The notes below the pieces were generated by a model that saw only the letters and a list, made by a program, of their open reading frames with translations, searched no databases and was not told the origin of the DNA. A program made the position numbers and the translations under genes. Of a stretch of DNA of 64,000 nt, positions 24,078-35,346 are shown one piece after another; positions within the stretch are counted from its first letter, which is position 1; every line of letters begins with the position of its first letter. The DNA comes from Flexistipes sinusarabici DSM 4947 (GTDB lineage Bacteria; Chrysiogenota; Deferribacteres; Deferribacterales; Flexistipitaceae). The stretch covers positions 806,001-870,000 of the forward strand of contig NC_015672.1 in the NCBI RefSeq assembly GCF_000218625.1, read 5' to 3'.

Positions 24078-25607
24078 ATGACCGGAAAGAATAAATTGAT
24101 TCTTTTAATATTGGATGGTTGGGGGTTCCGGGAGAGTAAAGATCATAACGCTGTTCAGCTGAGTAACCCCGTTAATTTTAACAGACTTTGGAATAATGAG
24201 CCGCATATGCTGCTAAATGCCAGTGAAGAATATGTCGGACTGCCGTCCGGGCAGATGGGTAATTCTGAAGTCGGACATATGAACATCGGCGCAGGCAGAG
24301 TTGTTTATCAGGATTTTCTCAGGATAAACAAAGCTGTTGATTCCGGAAAAATTTTAGAAAATGATAATATCTCCTCTTTTTTTGACAAAATCAAGAATTG
24401 TGGCGGTACACTTCATTTTTTCGGTCTTGTCAGTGACGGAGGGGTACACAGTCACATAAATCATCTCAAAGGGCTTGTTAAAGCTGCAAAAGATTCAGGC
24501 ATAGATAGAGTCTGTATTCATGCTTTTATGGATGGGCGGGATACACCCCCTAAAAGCGGTATAAATTATATAAAAGAGCTTAACGAATATCTGAGTATAA
24601 ACAATTATGGGAAAATTACCACTGTTTCCGGGCGTTATTATGCGATGGACCGGGATAAGCGGTGGGACAGAATAGAGAAAGCCTATAATGCAATTGTAAG
24701 AGGAAAAGGCAGGATAGCTGACTCTCCTGAAAAAGCAGTCAAGTATGCTTATGAGGCTGGAGAGTCGGATGAATTTATTACCCCCACTGTTATTGAGGAC
24801 GACTTTCTCAGAATGGAAAAAGGGGATGGAATATTTTTCTTTAACTTTAGAGCTGACAGAGCAAGACAGCTCACGACAGTATTTACCGATAAGAATTTTA
24901 ATCAGTTTAAAACAGAGCCCGTAAATCCTTATTATATGACAATGACCAGTTATGACAAAGCTTTTGATGTTCCTGTGGCTTTTCCGCCATTGTCTCTGGA
25001 AAATATTTTCGGTGAAGTGTTAAGTGTAAACAAACTTACCCAGATGAGAATTGCCGAAACGGAAAAATATGCCCATGTAACCTTCTTTTTTAACGGCGGC
25101 AGAGAAGTTGAGTTTAAGGGAGAGATACGTGAGCTTATACCCTCTCCCAGAGAAGTGGCCACTTATGATGAAAAACCGGAAATGAGTGTTAAGAAAGTTT
25201 GTGACAGGTTTGAGGAAAGATTTTTAAGCAAGGATATAGATTTTACCGTAATGAATTTTGCAAATCCTGATATGGTGGGACATACCGGCGTTGAAGAAGC
25301 TGCGGTCAAAGCATGTAAAGCTGTTGATGAGCAGCTGGGCAGAGTTGTTAAGATTGCCCGCGATACCGATTCAGTACTTGTTGTAACAGCGGATCACGGA
25401 AACAGTGAGCAGATGTGGGATGAGGAAAATAACCAGCCTCATACTGCCCACACTCTTAACAGGGTTCCCTTTATTATTTTTAATTACGATTGCAAACTCC
25501 GCTCATCATCTGATGCTAAACTGGCAGATATTGCACCAACTCTGCTGGATATTTTAAAAATAAAAAAACCGAAAGAAATGACCGGTGAATCGCTGCTTGT
25601 TAAATGA
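24078..25607 (+). CDS. gpmI: 2,3-bisphosphoglycerate-independent phosphoglycerate mutase
   Basis: The 509-residue metalloenzyme has LLILDGWGFRES at the N-terminus and the phosphorylated Ser in PSGQMGNSEVGHMNIGAG. It also has FMDGRDTPPKSG, GRYYAMDRDKRWDR, MNFANPDMVGHTG and the metal ligands VVTADHGNSEQM. It interconverts 3- and 2-phosphoglycerate using two Mn ions. It sits with comF, gap and pgk, so this stretch encodes much of lower glycolysis/gluconeogenesis. Length and motifs are complete. Confidence 0.96.
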   Translation: MTGKNKLILLILDGWGFRESKDHNAVQLSNPVNFNRLWNNEPHMLLNASEEYVGLPSGQMGNSEVGHMNIGAGRVVYQDFLRINKAVDSGKILENDNISSFFDKIKNCGGTLHFFGLVSDGGVHSHINHLKGLVKAAKDSGIDRVCIHAFMDGRDTPPKSGINYIKELNEYLSINNYGKITTVSGRYYAMDRDKRWDRIEKAYNAIVRGKGRIADSPEKAVKYAYEAGESDEFITPTVIEDDFLRMEKGDGIFFFNFRADRARQLTTVFTDKNFNQFKTEPVNPYYMTMTSYDKAFDVPVAFPPLSLENIFGEVLSVNKLTQMRIAETEKYAHVTFFFNGGREVEFKGEIRELIPSPREVATYDEKPEMSVKKVCDRFEERFLSKDIDFTVMNFANPDMVGHTGVEEAAVKACKAVDEQLGRVVKIARDTDSVLVVTADHGNSEQMWDEENNQPHTAHTLNRVPFIIFNYDCKLRSSSDAKLADIAPTLLDILKIKKPKEMTGESLLVK

Positions 25608-26265
25608 AATTTTTTATTCAGAATGTGCCGGCTGCAGTACAACAATTGAGCCTGGAAAATATCTTTGCAGGCAGTGTCTTGAAACTCTCCCCTTTGTAGC
25701 GGAAAGATGTGAATCATGCGGCTATCCCCTCGAGATTTCCGCCTCGTACTGCAGAAATTGCAGTTCAAATAAATTTTTTGATTATCTGTTTATCCCTTTC
25801 TGGTACAAAGGCATGGTTAAAGAGGCGCTTAAGAATCTGAAATTCAGATATTGTTTCAGGGAGATAAGTTTTTTTAAATATCTTACTAATTTTATAGAGT
25901 GCCGTGCAGATGATTATGATTTTATAACTCCGGTTCCCTCACATTTCCTGAGAAAATTCAGGCGGTTCTGTCATCCTGCTGATATCATTGCAACAACTAT
26001 TGCTGAAAGATATGACAAGAAAAAGGTGGAAATTTTAAAAAGAAGAAAGTATACAAAATATCAGTGGCAGCTGAAAAAGAATATGCGGCATGTAAATGTC
26101 AGAAAAGCGTTTGAACTCAGAGAAGAAGTAAAAGATTCAAAAATTTTGCTTGTTGATGATATAATGACCACAGGAAACACTTTAAATGAATGTGCAAAAC
26201 TGCTAAAAAGCAATGGAGCTTTCGGAGTGGATTGCTTGGTTTTATCGAAGGGTGTTTTTATTTAA
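25585..26265 (+). CDS. comF: ComF-family phosphoribosyltransferase-like protein
   Basis: The 226-residue protein has an N-terminal Cys-rich zinc region (CAGC, CRQC, CESCG, CRNC), then a type I phosphoribosyltransferase fold. Its PRPP loop is ILLVDDIMTTGNTLNECAKLL. This is the ComF/GntX plan; family members support DNA uptake or nucleotide salvage, but the substrate is unknown. The GTG start at 25585 overlaps gpmI by 23 nt; a TTG at 25597 is the alternative. The overlap implies co-transcription with gpmI. Confidence 0.86.
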   Translation: MNRCLLNEIFYSECAGCSTTIEPGKYLCRQCLETLPFVAERCESCGYPLEISASYCRNCSSNKFFDYLFIPFWYKGMVKEALKNLKFRYCFREISFFKYLTNFIECRADDYDFITPVPSHFLRKFRRFCHPADIIATTIAERYDKKKVEILKRRKYTKYQWQLKKNMRHVNVRKAFELREEVKDSKILLVDDIMTTGNTLNECAKLLKSNGAFGVDCLVLSKGVFI

Positions 26266-26328
26266 CAAAATGTTCATGCAGTTAAAGGTTTAGCTGTTTT
26301 GACAGATAAGTTTATAAAAATCAATTAG

Positions 26329-27345
<1,017 letters not shown>

Positions 27346-27398
27346 AATATTTAGAGGCACCTGAGGTAGTTAAAGGTATTTGAAGTAGTTGATGTTCC

Positions 27399-27458
27399 CC
27401 TGTTAAATGCTGGTAAAGACAGCGTTTAACAGGAGATCAAAAGTGCAGACCGTGCACT
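27399..27458 (+). other. Two hairpins in the gap-pgk spacer
   Basis: CCTGTTAAATGCT (27399-27411) pairs with AGCGTTTAACAGG (27421-27433), a 13-bp stem with one wobble. Next, AGTGCA/TGCACT (27442-27458) forms a second small hairpin. Neither has a T-run directly behind it, so they may stabilise or process the gap-pgk mRNA. Word-repeat-like DNA flanks them. Confidence 0.5.
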
Positions 27459-27559
27459 CAGAGTAATTATTTTACTATTTTACCAATTCACCACTTCTCT
27501 ACTTTACATTTTACTGCCTCACTGTATTAATTAATGTTCTGACATATGGAGGTTTGATA

Positions 27560-28738
27560 ATGCTTGAAGGTGTGAAATTTATAAATGAGATGAACTTAAA
27601 ATCTAAAAAAGTTTTTATTCGTGTTGATTTTAACGTTCCTGTTAAAAACGGTGTTATTCAGGATGCCACAAGAATAGATGAAGCTATGGAAACAATTTCA
27701 TATGCCAAAAATGAAGGGGCAAAGGTTATACTGGCTTCCCATATGGGAAGACCAAAAGGGAGTGTTAAACCTGAATTATCACTTAAGCCTGTTGCAGAGT
27801 ATATTACCGGCAGATATTTTTACACTTGTTTCGCAGAGGATTGCATAGGTGAAAGTGTAAAGAAAAATGTTAGTAACATGGAAGATGGTGAAGTGCTTCT
27901 TTTGGAAAATCTTCGCTTTCACCCGGAAGAGAAGGCCAATGACCCTGATTTTGCAGCGAAACTGTGTGAATTTTGCGACGTTTATATCAATGATGCATTC
28001 GGCTCAAGTCACAGAGCTCACTCATCGGTAGACGGACTGCCCAGAAAATGCAGTGAAAAAGCTGCCGGTTTTTTGATGAAAAGAGAGCTTGAATATTTTG
28101 ATATGCTTGTTAATAACCCTGAAAGACCTTTTTATGCCGTCTTGGGCGGAGCTAAAGTCAGTGATAAAATTGGTGTTATAGAATCGCTTATGGACAAGGT
28201 TGATAAGATTCTAATAGGCGGCGCAATGGCTTATACATTTTTAAATGTACTTGGTGTGAAAACAGGGAAGTCGCTGGTGGAAAATGATCTTTTTAATACA
28301 GTGGAGAAAATCATCAGGAAGGCAGATGATAAGAATATGAAGATAGTCCTTCCTGTGGATCATATTTGTTCCACGGAATTTAACGGCAAGCCTGAATATG
28401 TTGATAAACGAGATATTCCGGATAATCTTATGGGGCTGGATATAGGCAATAAAACCGTTGAGCTTTATAAAAAGGAATTGAGTGATGCGAAAATAGTTAT
28501 GTGGAATGGCCCGATGGGTGTCTTTGAATCAAAAGATTTTTGTAAAGGGACATTCGATATTGCTGAGTATTTAGGCTCATTGGGTGCTGTTACTGTTGTT
28601 GGTGGTGGAGATTCTGTAAGTGCTGTGAAAAAAGCCGGGGTGAGCGGTAGTATTGATCATATATCCACAGGTGGAGGAGCTTCGCTTGAGCTGCTGGAGA
28701 AGGGGACACTGGCAGGGATTGAAGCATTGAAAACGTGA
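27560..28738 (+). CDS. pgk: Phosphoglycerate kinase
   Basis: The 392-residue protein starts with ATG after TATGGAGGTTTGATA. Signatures are KKVFIRVDFNVPVKNG, LLASHMGRPKG-type ILASHMGRPKG, LLLENLRFHPEEK, YINDAFGSSHRAHSS and the C-terminal TVVGGGDSVSAVKKAGV and ISTGGGASLELLEKG. It transfers phosphate between 1,3-bisphosphoglycerate and ADP. It is co-directional with gap and ileS. Confidence 0.96.
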   Translation: MLEGVKFINEMNLKSKKVFIRVDFNVPVKNGVIQDATRIDEAMETISYAKNEGAKVILASHMGRPKGSVKPELSLKPVAEYITGRYFYTCFAEDCIGESVKKNVSNMEDGEVLLLENLRFHPEEKANDPDFAAKLCEFCDVYINDAFGSSHRAHSSVDGLPRKCSEKAAGFLMKRELEYFDMLVNNPERPFYAVLGGAKVSDKIGVIESLMDKVDKILIGGAMAYTFLNVLGVKTGKSLVENDLFNTVEKIIRKADDKNMKIVLPVDHICSTEFNGKPEYVDKRDIPDNLMGLDIGNKTVELYKKELSDAKIVMWNGPMGVFESKDFCKGTFDIAEYLGSLGAVTVVGGGDSVSAVKKAGVSGSIDHISTGGGASLELLEKGTLAGIEALKT

Positions 28739-28905
28739 TGATGGTGAGATAGTGATATAGTGATATAGAGAAGTGGTGTATTAGTATATTGGTTTAGTTG
28801 TGTATTAGTTTAGTGGGCATTCAACATTGAACATAACCCATTACGCATCACGCATTACCCATTACCCATTACCCATCACTCCTCACACATTACGGTTTTA
28901 CGGCA
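28739..28905. repeat. Short-word repeat tract before ileS
   Basis: First come GATAGTGA, GTGATATA and GTGTATTAG words, then CATTACGC/CATCACGC and CATTACC heptamers up to about 28895. The second half closely resembles the tract at 37607-37672. From 28906 to 29023 there is ordinary AT-rich leader DNA; no T-box was recognised. Confidence 0.75.
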
Positions 28906-29023
28906 TCACAGCTTTTAAATGCTTAAATTCCGAAAGCTGCTAAGGTATTTTGGTGCTTGATTATTACCCTGTTTAGTGATAAAAGTCACACTTTAAAAGA
29001 TTCTTGTTATAAAAGGAGTAATC

Positions 29024-31825
29024 ATGGATTACAAGGATACACTCAACCTTCCTAAAACAGGCTTTCCTATGAAAGCCAGCCTTGCGAACAAGGAGCCTCA
29101 GAGGCTTAAAGCATGGTATGACAAGGAGCTTTACCAGCGGATTCTTGAGAAAAGGCAAGGAGCAGAAAAATATGTGCTGCATGACGGTCCTCCGTATGCA
29201 AACGGTCACCTTCATATGGGGCATGCTCTGAATAAAATTTTGAAAGATTTCGTCGTAAGAATTAAATCAGCACAGGGATATTTTTCACCTTATGTGCCCG
29301 GTTGGGACTGCCATGGTCTGCCTATTGAGCATCAGGTGGATAAGAAGCTCGGTTCCAAAAAGAAGAATATGAGTGTGTCAGATGTGAGAAAAGAATGCAG
29401 AAAATATGCAGACAGATTTATAGATATTCAGCGGAATGAATTTAAACGGCTGGGTGTTCTCGGTGACTGGGACAATCCCTATGTTACGATGGATTTTGAA
29501 TATGAAGCTGTTACACTGGGTGAATTATATAAATTTTTTAATAACGGCGGTGTTTATAAAGGTTTAAAGCCGGTGCATTGGTGCACAAGTTGTGTTACGG
29601 CATTGGCAGAAGCTGAAATTGAATATGCACAACATACTTCAGATTCTATTTTTGTCAAATTTGAAGTTGATGCGAAAACGGCTGAAGAATTTGGCATTGA
29701 GGGAGAAAAAATCAGTGTAATTATTTGGACAACCACCCCGTGGACATTGCCTGCAAACCTGGCGGTGGCTTTTCACCCTGAGCTTGAATATTCTTTTGTC
29801 AGGATTAAGTCCTCAGAGAACGGAAATCTTAAAGCAGGCGAGATAATTGTTGTTGCGAAGAAGCTGGTTGAGGATTTGATGCAGGAGTTTGGTGTGAATG
29901 ATTATGAAGAAATCAAGACAGCTTTCGGCATTGATTTTGAGAATAAATATGCACACCACCCTTTTTATGACAGAAAATCCTTAATGATTCTCGGTGAACA
30001 CGTTACCACCGAGCAGGGCTCAGGTATTGTACATACTGCTCCGGGACATGGTCAGGAGGACTACGAAGTCGGAAGAGAATACGGACTTGAAGTTCTTAAT
30101 CCAGTGGATGACTACGGTATTTTTAAAGGCAGTCTGCCTGTATTCGGCGGTAAAAATATTTTTAAGGCGAACCCAGAAATAGTTGAACATATGAGAGAAA
30201 ACGGTTCACTGATTAAAAGCTCTAAAGTGGAACATTCTTATCCTCACTGCTGGAGATGCAAAAAACCCGTGGTTTTCCGGGCAACTCCCCAGTGGTTCAT
30301 ATCGATGGAAAATAATGATCTGAGAAAAAATGCTCTGAGCGAAATAAAAAAGGTCAAATGGATTCCTTCCTGGGGGGAACAGAGAATTACATCTATGATT
30401 GAGAACAGACCCGACTGGTGTATTTCAAGGCAGCGTACATGGGGTGTACCTATAGCTGTTTTTACCTGCCAGGATTGTGATGAAACAATAGTTGATGAGG
30501 ATATACAGGAAAAAGTACTTGAAGCCTTCAAAAAAGAAGGTGCCGATGCATGGTTTGATTACTCAGTTGAGGATTTTCTCGGTTCAGATTTTGTGTGTCC
30601 CAATTGCGGTAGTAAGAAAATCAGGAAAGAAACAGATATCCTTGATGTCTGGTTTGATTCCGGCACAAGCCATGCGGCTGTCTGTGAGAAAAGGGATGAG
30701 CTGACGTGGCCGGCAAATATGTATCTTGAAGGCAGTGACCAACACAGAGGGTGGTTTCACAGCTCCTTGCTGGAAAGTGTGGGAAGCCGCGGTAAAATTG
30801 CCTATAAAGAGGTGCTGACACACGGTTTTGTTGTTGACGGAGAAGGGAGAAAAATGTCCAAGTCAGTCGGCAATGTTATAACACCTGATGAAATTGTAAA
30901 TAAATATGGAGCAGAAATTCTCAGACTGTGGGTCAGTGCGGAAGATTATTCTGAAGATGTGAGAATTTCCGCTGATATTATTAAGCGTCTTGTAGAATCC
31001 TACAGAAAAATACGAAATACTTCCAGATACCTTCTCGGGAATCTTTCCGATTTTCAGCCGGATGAGGATATGGTCAGCTACGACCATCTGCTGGATTTGG
31101 ACAGATATATACTGATTAAGTGGGAGAAAGCCAAAAACCGTATATTGACAGCTTTTGATAAATATCAGTTTCATACATTTTATCATACCTTTATCAATTT
31201 CTGCATAAATACGCTTTCATCCTTTTATCTGGATATTTTAAAGGACAGGCTATATACATATAAAGCAGATTCTCATTACAGGAAGTCGGCACAGACAGTG
31301 GTTTTTACTCTTATGAAAGAAATGTGTATTATTATGTCCCCCATTTTATCATTTACAGCAGATGAAATCTGGGAATATCTTCCCGAATATGAAAGTAAAA
31401 GTGAATTTGTGTTTGAGGAAATTTTTCCGAAAATACAGGAGCACAATGAAGTACAGCTTGAAGAGAAATGGGACAAAATTACGGCTGTCAGAAAGGAAGT
31501 AAATAAAGCTCTTGAACTCGCAAGGGCGGAGAAACTAATTGGCCACCCTCTTGATGCAAGGGTTACTCTTGGCTCAAAAGAGAATTTAAAGGATGTATTA
31601 ACAGCTGATGAGGGGATAAACAGAATTTTCATCATTTCTGAGCTGATTATTAAAGATTATGAGGAAATTTCCGACGGCTTTGAATCAGAAAATATGCCTC
31701 TTAAAATTTTTATCGAACAGGCTCCATATGAAAAGTGTGAGCGGTGCTGGGTGCGTTCGGATTCCATAGGTGAGGATGAAGAGCATCCGGGGATATGCTC
31801 AAGATGTGTATCTCAGGTTAAATAA
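29024..31825 (+). CDS. ileS: Isoleucyl-tRNA synthetase
   Basis: The 933-residue class I synthetase has the HIGH motif in PPYANGHLHMGHAL, the editing-domain block WTTTPWTLPANLAVAFHPE, WCISRQRTWGVPIA, the DVWFDSGTSHA segment, KMSKS in GRKMSKSVGNVITPDEI, and a C-terminal zinc knuckle CERCW...CSRC. It charges tRNA-Ile and edits valine. The ATG follows AAAAGGAGTAATC. It is followed closely by lspA, a common gene pair. Confidence 0.97.
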   Translation: MDYKDTLNLPKTGFPMKASLANKEPQRLKAWYDKELYQRILEKRQGAEKYVLHDGPPYANGHLHMGHALNKILKDFVVRIKSAQGYFSPYVPGWDCHGLPIEHQVDKKLGSKKKNMSVSDVRKECRKYADRFIDIQRNEFKRLGVLGDWDNPYVTMDFEYEAVTLGELYKFFNNGGVYKGLKPVHWCTSCVTALAEAEIEYAQHTSDSIFVKFEVDAKTAEEFGIEGEKISVIIWTTTPWTLPANLAVAFHPELEYSFVRIKSSENGNLKAGEIIVVAKKLVEDLMQEFGVNDYEEIKTAFGIDFENKYAHHPFYDRKSLMILGEHVTTEQGSGIVHTAPGHGQEDYEVGREYGLEVLNPVDDYGIFKGSLPVFGGKNIFKANPEIVEHMRENGSLIKSSKVEHSYPHCWRCKKPVVFRATPQWFISMENNDLRKNALSEIKKVKWIPSWGEQRITSMIENRPDWCISRQRTWGVPIAVFTCQDCDETIVDEDIQEKVLEAFKKEGADAWFDYSVEDFLGSDFVCPNCGSKKIRKETDILDVWFDSGTSHAAVCEKRDELTWPANMYLEGSDQHRGWFHSSLLESVGSRGKIAYKEVLTHGFVVDGEGRKMSKSVGNVITPDEIVNKYGAEILRLWVSAEDYSEDVRISADIIKRLVESYRKIRNTSRYLLGNLSDFQPDEDMVSYDHLLDLDRYILIKWEKAKNRILTAFDKYQFHTFYHTFINFCINTLSSFYLDILKDRLYTYKADSHYRKSAQTVVFTLMKEMCIIMSPILSFTADEIWEYLPEYESKSEFVFEEIFPKIQEHNEVQLEEKWDKITAVRKEVNKALELARAEKLIGHPLDARVTLGSKENLKDVLTADEGINRIFIISELIIKDYEEISDGFESENMPLKIFIEQAPYEKCERCWVRSDSIGEDEEHPGICSRCVSQVK

Positions 31826-31869
31826 TCGTTATGAGGGGATTTGTCCCTCTTTTTATTCCGGTGGTTCTG

Positions 31870-32346
31870 ATGAAGAAATATATACTGCTTATTGCAGCTG
31901 TTGTAGGTTTGGATCAGTTTACAAAATATCTTGTTGTACATAATATGTCCCTTTATGAAAGCTTTCCTGTGATAAAAGGGTTCTTTAGCATTACATTTAT
32001 ATTGAATCCCGGTGCGGCTTTCGGCATGATGGCCGATTTAAATGAGGCTTACAGGCAGCTGTTTTTTATAATAATCACGATAATTGCCATAGTTATAATT
32101 TCGATTCTGGCATACAGGGAAAAACAACACAAACTGCGGTTTTTTTCCTATATGCTAATTATTTCGGGAGCTTTAGGCAATCTTATAGACAGGATATTTG
32201 TTGGAAAAGTCGTGGATTTTCTGGACTTTTATATTGGAAAATATCACTGGCCGGCATTTAATGTGGCCGATTGTGCTATTTCTGTTGGTATATTTTTTCT
32301 GATTGTTGATATAATTTTTGTCAAGGAGGTAAAAAGTGGTGATTAA
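31870..32346 (+). CDS. lspA: Lipoprotein signal peptidase
   Basis: The 158-residue inner-membrane protease has four predicted transmembrane segments. Its catalytic Asp pair is visible as GALGNLIDRIFVGKVVDFLD and FNVADCAISVG. It removes signal peptides from prolipoproteins. I start at the ATG at 31870, after GGTGG; an in-frame ATG at 31831 would add 13 hydrophobic residues upstream of the usual N-terminus. The stop overlaps the purH start by 11 nt. Confidence 0.93.
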   Translation: MKKYILLIAAVVGLDQFTKYLVVHNMSLYESFPVIKGFFSITFILNPGAAFGMMADLNEAYRQLFFIIITIIAIVIISILAYREKQHKLRFFSYMLIISGALGNLIDRIFVGKVVDFLDFYIGKYHWPAFNVADCAISVGIFFLIVDIIFVKEVKSGD

Positions 32347-33886
32347 ACCTAAAAGGGCTCTTTTGAGTCTTTCGGATAAAGATGGGTTGATAGAGTTTGC
32401 TGAAGGCCTGGATAGATGCGGTATTGAGATAGTTTCCACCGGTGGGACTGCAAAACTTTTAAAAGAAAAAGGTTTCAATATTATTGAAATTTCTGATTTT
32501 ACCGGTTTCCCTGAAATTCTGGACGGTAGGGTAAAAACACTAAACCCTAAAGTCCATGCCGGTATATTGAATATAAGAGAAAATGAAGAGCATAGGCAGA
32601 CAATGGAAAAACACGGTTTTGTTGATATAGATATTGTAGCTGTGAATCTTTACCCTTTTGAGAAAACTATAAGTTCCGTTTCAGTTACAACGAATCAAGC
32701 AATAGAAAACATAGACATCGGCGGCCCGACAATGATTAGAAGTGCGGCAAAGAATTTTAAGTATGTGACTGTTGTAGTGGATAAACAGGATTATGCTGTT
32801 ATTTTGGATGAAATAAACACAGACGGTGGTGTAAAATTCGAAACAAGAATGAATTTGGCGCGCAAAGCGTTTACACATACGGTGATGTATGACAGTATTA
32901 TTTCAGGATATTTCAATGATTTGATGGGTATAAATTTTCCTGAGGAAATTGCGCTTCCCATGAGGAAAAAACAGGACTTGCGCTATGGAGAAAACCCACA
33001 CCAAAAAGCTTCATTTTATTCATCACCGGCTGCTTCTGAGCCGGGTGCGACCAATGCACATCAATTGCACGGCAAGGAGCTTTCTTTTAATAATATTATT
33101 GATACTAATGCAGCTCTTGAACTGGTTCAGGAGTTTGATACACCAGCCTGTGTAATTGTAAAACATACCAATCCATGCGGCGTTGCTCTGGCTGATGATA
33201 TTGTAGAAGCTTACAAAAATGCTCTGGAATGCGATCCTCTAAGTGCTTTCGGGGGTATTGTGGGATTAAACAGAGAGGTGGATAAAGAGCTGGCTGAAAA
33301 TTTATCTGAAATTTTTCTGGAAGTTATTGCAGCACCCTCTTTTTCAGAAGATGCCCTGGATATTTTAACAAAAAAGAAAAATATTAGATTGCTTGAAATA
33401 AAAGGCGATTTTTCTGTAAAAAACAAAGAATTGGATATAAAAAAGGTTGTTGGCGGTTATTTGCTTCAGGAGAAGGATCTTCAGACCTTACCTGATGACA
33501 GGGATTTGAAAATTGTCACCGAAAAGAAACCCACGGGGGATGAGTATAGCGATTTAATATTTGCCTGGACTGTTGCAAAACATGTCAAGTCGAACGCTAT
33601 TGTGTATGCAAAGAATAACAGAACTGTTGGGGTTGGTGCAGGGCAGATGAGCCGTGTGGACTCCAGTAAAATAGCGGCTGAGAAAGCCAGAAACCCACTT
33701 GAAGGGTCAGTGATGGCATCTGATGCTTTTTTCCCTTTTAGAGACAGTATAGACGAAGCTGCAGAGAAGGGGATAAAAGCTGTAATCCAACCCGGCGGAT
33801 CGATCAGGGATGAGGAAGTTATAAAAGCTGCTGATGAGCACGGAATGGCAATGGTTTTTACAGGCATGAGGCATTTTAAACATTAA
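32336..33886 (+). CDS. purH: Bifunctional AICAR formyltransferase / IMP cyclohydrolase
   Basis: The 516-residue protein begins with GTG after CAAGGAGGTAAAAA. The N-terminal IMP cyclohydrolase domain shows ALLSLSDKDGLIEFAEGL, EIVSTGGTAKLLKEKG and PEILDGRVKTLNPKVHAGIL. The C-terminal AICAR transformylase domain shows LRYGENPHQKASFYSS, VIVKHTNPCGVAL and AAEKARNPLEGSVMASDAFF. It carries out the last two steps of IMP synthesis. It overlaps lspA; purD and purE follow after a 176-bp repeat-rich gap. Confidence 0.96.
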   Translation: MVIKPKRALLSLSDKDGLIEFAEGLDRCGIEIVSTGGTAKLLKEKGFNIIEISDFTGFPEILDGRVKTLNPKVHAGILNIRENEEHRQTMEKHGFVDIDIVAVNLYPFEKTISSVSVTTNQAIENIDIGGPTMIRSAAKNFKYVTVVVDKQDYAVILDEINTDGGVKFETRMNLARKAFTHTVMYDSIISGYFNDLMGINFPEEIALPMRKKQDLRYGENPHQKASFYSSPAASEPGATNAHQLHGKELSFNNIIDTNAALELVQEFDTPACVIVKHTNPCGVALADDIVEAYKNALECDPLSAFGGIVGLNREVDKELAENLSEIFLEVIAAPSFSEDALDILTKKKNIRLLEIKGDFSVKNKELDIKKVVGGYLLQEKDLQTLPDDRDLKIVTEKKPTGDEYSDLIFAWTVAKHVKSNAIVYAKNNRTVGVGAGQMSRVDSSKIAAEKARNPLEGSVMASDAFFPFRDSIDEAAEKGIKAVIQPGGSIRDEEVIKAADEHGMAMVFTGMRHFKH

Positions 33887-33889
33887 TTT

Positions 33890-34045
33890 AGTGCTAAGTT
33901 TTAAGTGATAAGTGTTAAGCGAGTGAAGCAGTGAGATGGAGAAGTGGAGAGGCAGAGGTTGAGGAAGTCGAAATGGTTGAGAGAGTTGAAGGGAGCAAAG
34001 GAAATTAATTACTAAACCTAGAACTTAGAACGTTGAACTTTAAAC
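33890..34045. repeat. Short-word repeat tract between purH and purD
   Basis: AAGTGATAAGTGTTAAG, GTGAGATGGAGAAGTGGAGA, GGTTGAGGAAGTCG and GAACTTAGAACG words follow each other. The first words repeat those at 1550-1877. No gene is present. Confidence 0.7.
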
Positions 34046-34062
34046 ATATACGGGGGTATTGA

Positions 34063-35346
34063 ATGAATGTTATGGTTGTCGGCGGCGGAGGCAGAGAACA
34101 TGCCATAGCCTGGAAAGCAGCATGCAGCGGGAAAGTTGAGAAAGTGTATTGCGCACCTGGTAATGGGGGAACTGCTGCGGAAAATAAATGTGAGAATATA
34201 AATATAAAACCTTCAGATTTTGCAAAGTTAGCTGACTTTGCAAAAAAGAACAATATTGAATTAACAATTGTCGGGCCGGAAGATCCTCTTGTGGAGGGGA
34301 TTGTTGATTTTTTTGAAGCCCGGGGGCTTAAAGTTTTCGGTCCCTGCAGTGAAGCTGCTCAGATTGAGGCAAGTAAAGCTTTTGCTAAAGATGTAATGGA
34401 TAAAGCCGGTATTCCCACAGCAGAATATCAACGTTTTACTGATTACAACGAGGCACTTGCATATGTTGATAAAAAAGGTGTACCTATTGTGATAAAAGCT
34501 GACGGTCTGGCAGCAGGTAAAGGCGTTACTGTTGCTTTTGAAAGACAAGAAGCAAGAGGGGCACTTAAAAATATACTGGTTGATAAAATATTCGGAGAGT
34601 CCGGCAGCTCGGTTGTTATTGAAGAATATTTGAATGGAGAAGAAGCGTCATATCTTGCTTTTACAGATGGCAATACAATTTTGCCTCTTCAATCCAGTCA
34701 GGATCATAAACCTGTGTTTGACGGAGATAAAGGGCCAAATACAGGGGGGATGGGAGCATATTCCCCGGCACCGGTTGTCACCCAGGATATTATGGATTAT
34801 GTGACTGAAAATGTTGCCAATCCTCTCATAAATGAGCTTAAACAGCGCGGCATTATCTACAAAGGAATTATTTATGCCGGATTAATGATAACTGATAACG
34901 GAGTTAAGGTACTTGAATTTAACTGCAGGTTTGGAGATCCGGAAACACAGCCCATACTTTACAGAATGGAATCGGATATTACAGATGTGATTAGCAAATG
35001 TATTGAAGAAAAACTTGATTCTGTAAATATTGAATGGAATGAGAAACCATCAGTTTGTGTGGTGATTTCTTCAGGAGGTTATCCCAAAGCTTACAATAAG
35101 GGTTGTGAAATTACAGGTATTGAAGACGCAGAGACGATTGAAAATGTGAAAGTATTCCATGCAGGAACTGCTGAAGTGAACGGCAAACTGGTTACTTCCG
35201 GTGGCCGTGTACTGGGTGTCACTGCGAAAGGAGACGGGCTTCAAAATGCTATAGAGAAGGCTTATAACGCTGTGGAAAAAATACGTTTTTCAAATATGCA
35301 TTACAGAAAAGATATAGGAAATAAAGCCCTTGGGAGGATGAAATGA
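34063..35346 (+). CDS. purD: Phosphoribosylamine-glycine ligase
   Basis: The 427-residue ATP-grasp enzyme begins MNVMVVGGGGREHAIAWKAA, the family N-terminus. Other blocks are LTIVGPEDPLVEGIVDFFE, VIKADGLAAGKGVTVAF, SQDHKPVFDGDKGPNTGGMG and LEFNCRFGDPETQPIL. It makes glycinamide ribonucleotide in purine synthesis. Its stop overlaps purE in an ATGA arrangement. Confidence 0.96.
   Translation: MNVMVVGGGGREHAIAWKAACSGKVEKVYCAPGNGGTAAENKCENINIKPSDFAKLADFAKKNNIELTIVGPEDPLVEGIVDFFEARGLKVFGPCSEAAQIEASKAFAKDVMDKAGIPTAEYQRFTDYNEALAYVDKKGVPIVIKADGLAAGKGVTVAFERQEARGALKNILVDKIFGESGSSVVIEEYLNGEEASYLAFTDGNTILPLQSSQDHKPVFDGDKGPNTGGMGAYSPAPVVTQDIMDYVTENVANPLINELKQRGIIYKGIIYAGLMITDNGVKVLEFNCRFGDPETQPILYRMESDITDVISKCIEEKLDSVNIEWNEKPSVCVVISSGGYPKAYNKGCEITGIEDAETIENVKVFHAGTAEVNGKLVTSGGRVLGVTAKGDGLQNAIEKAYNAVEKIRFSNMHYRKDIGNKALGRMK

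Noticed and set aside
28906-29023. T-box leader for ileS
   Set aside because: No AGGGTGGnACCGCG box and no specifier/terminator pair can be seen.
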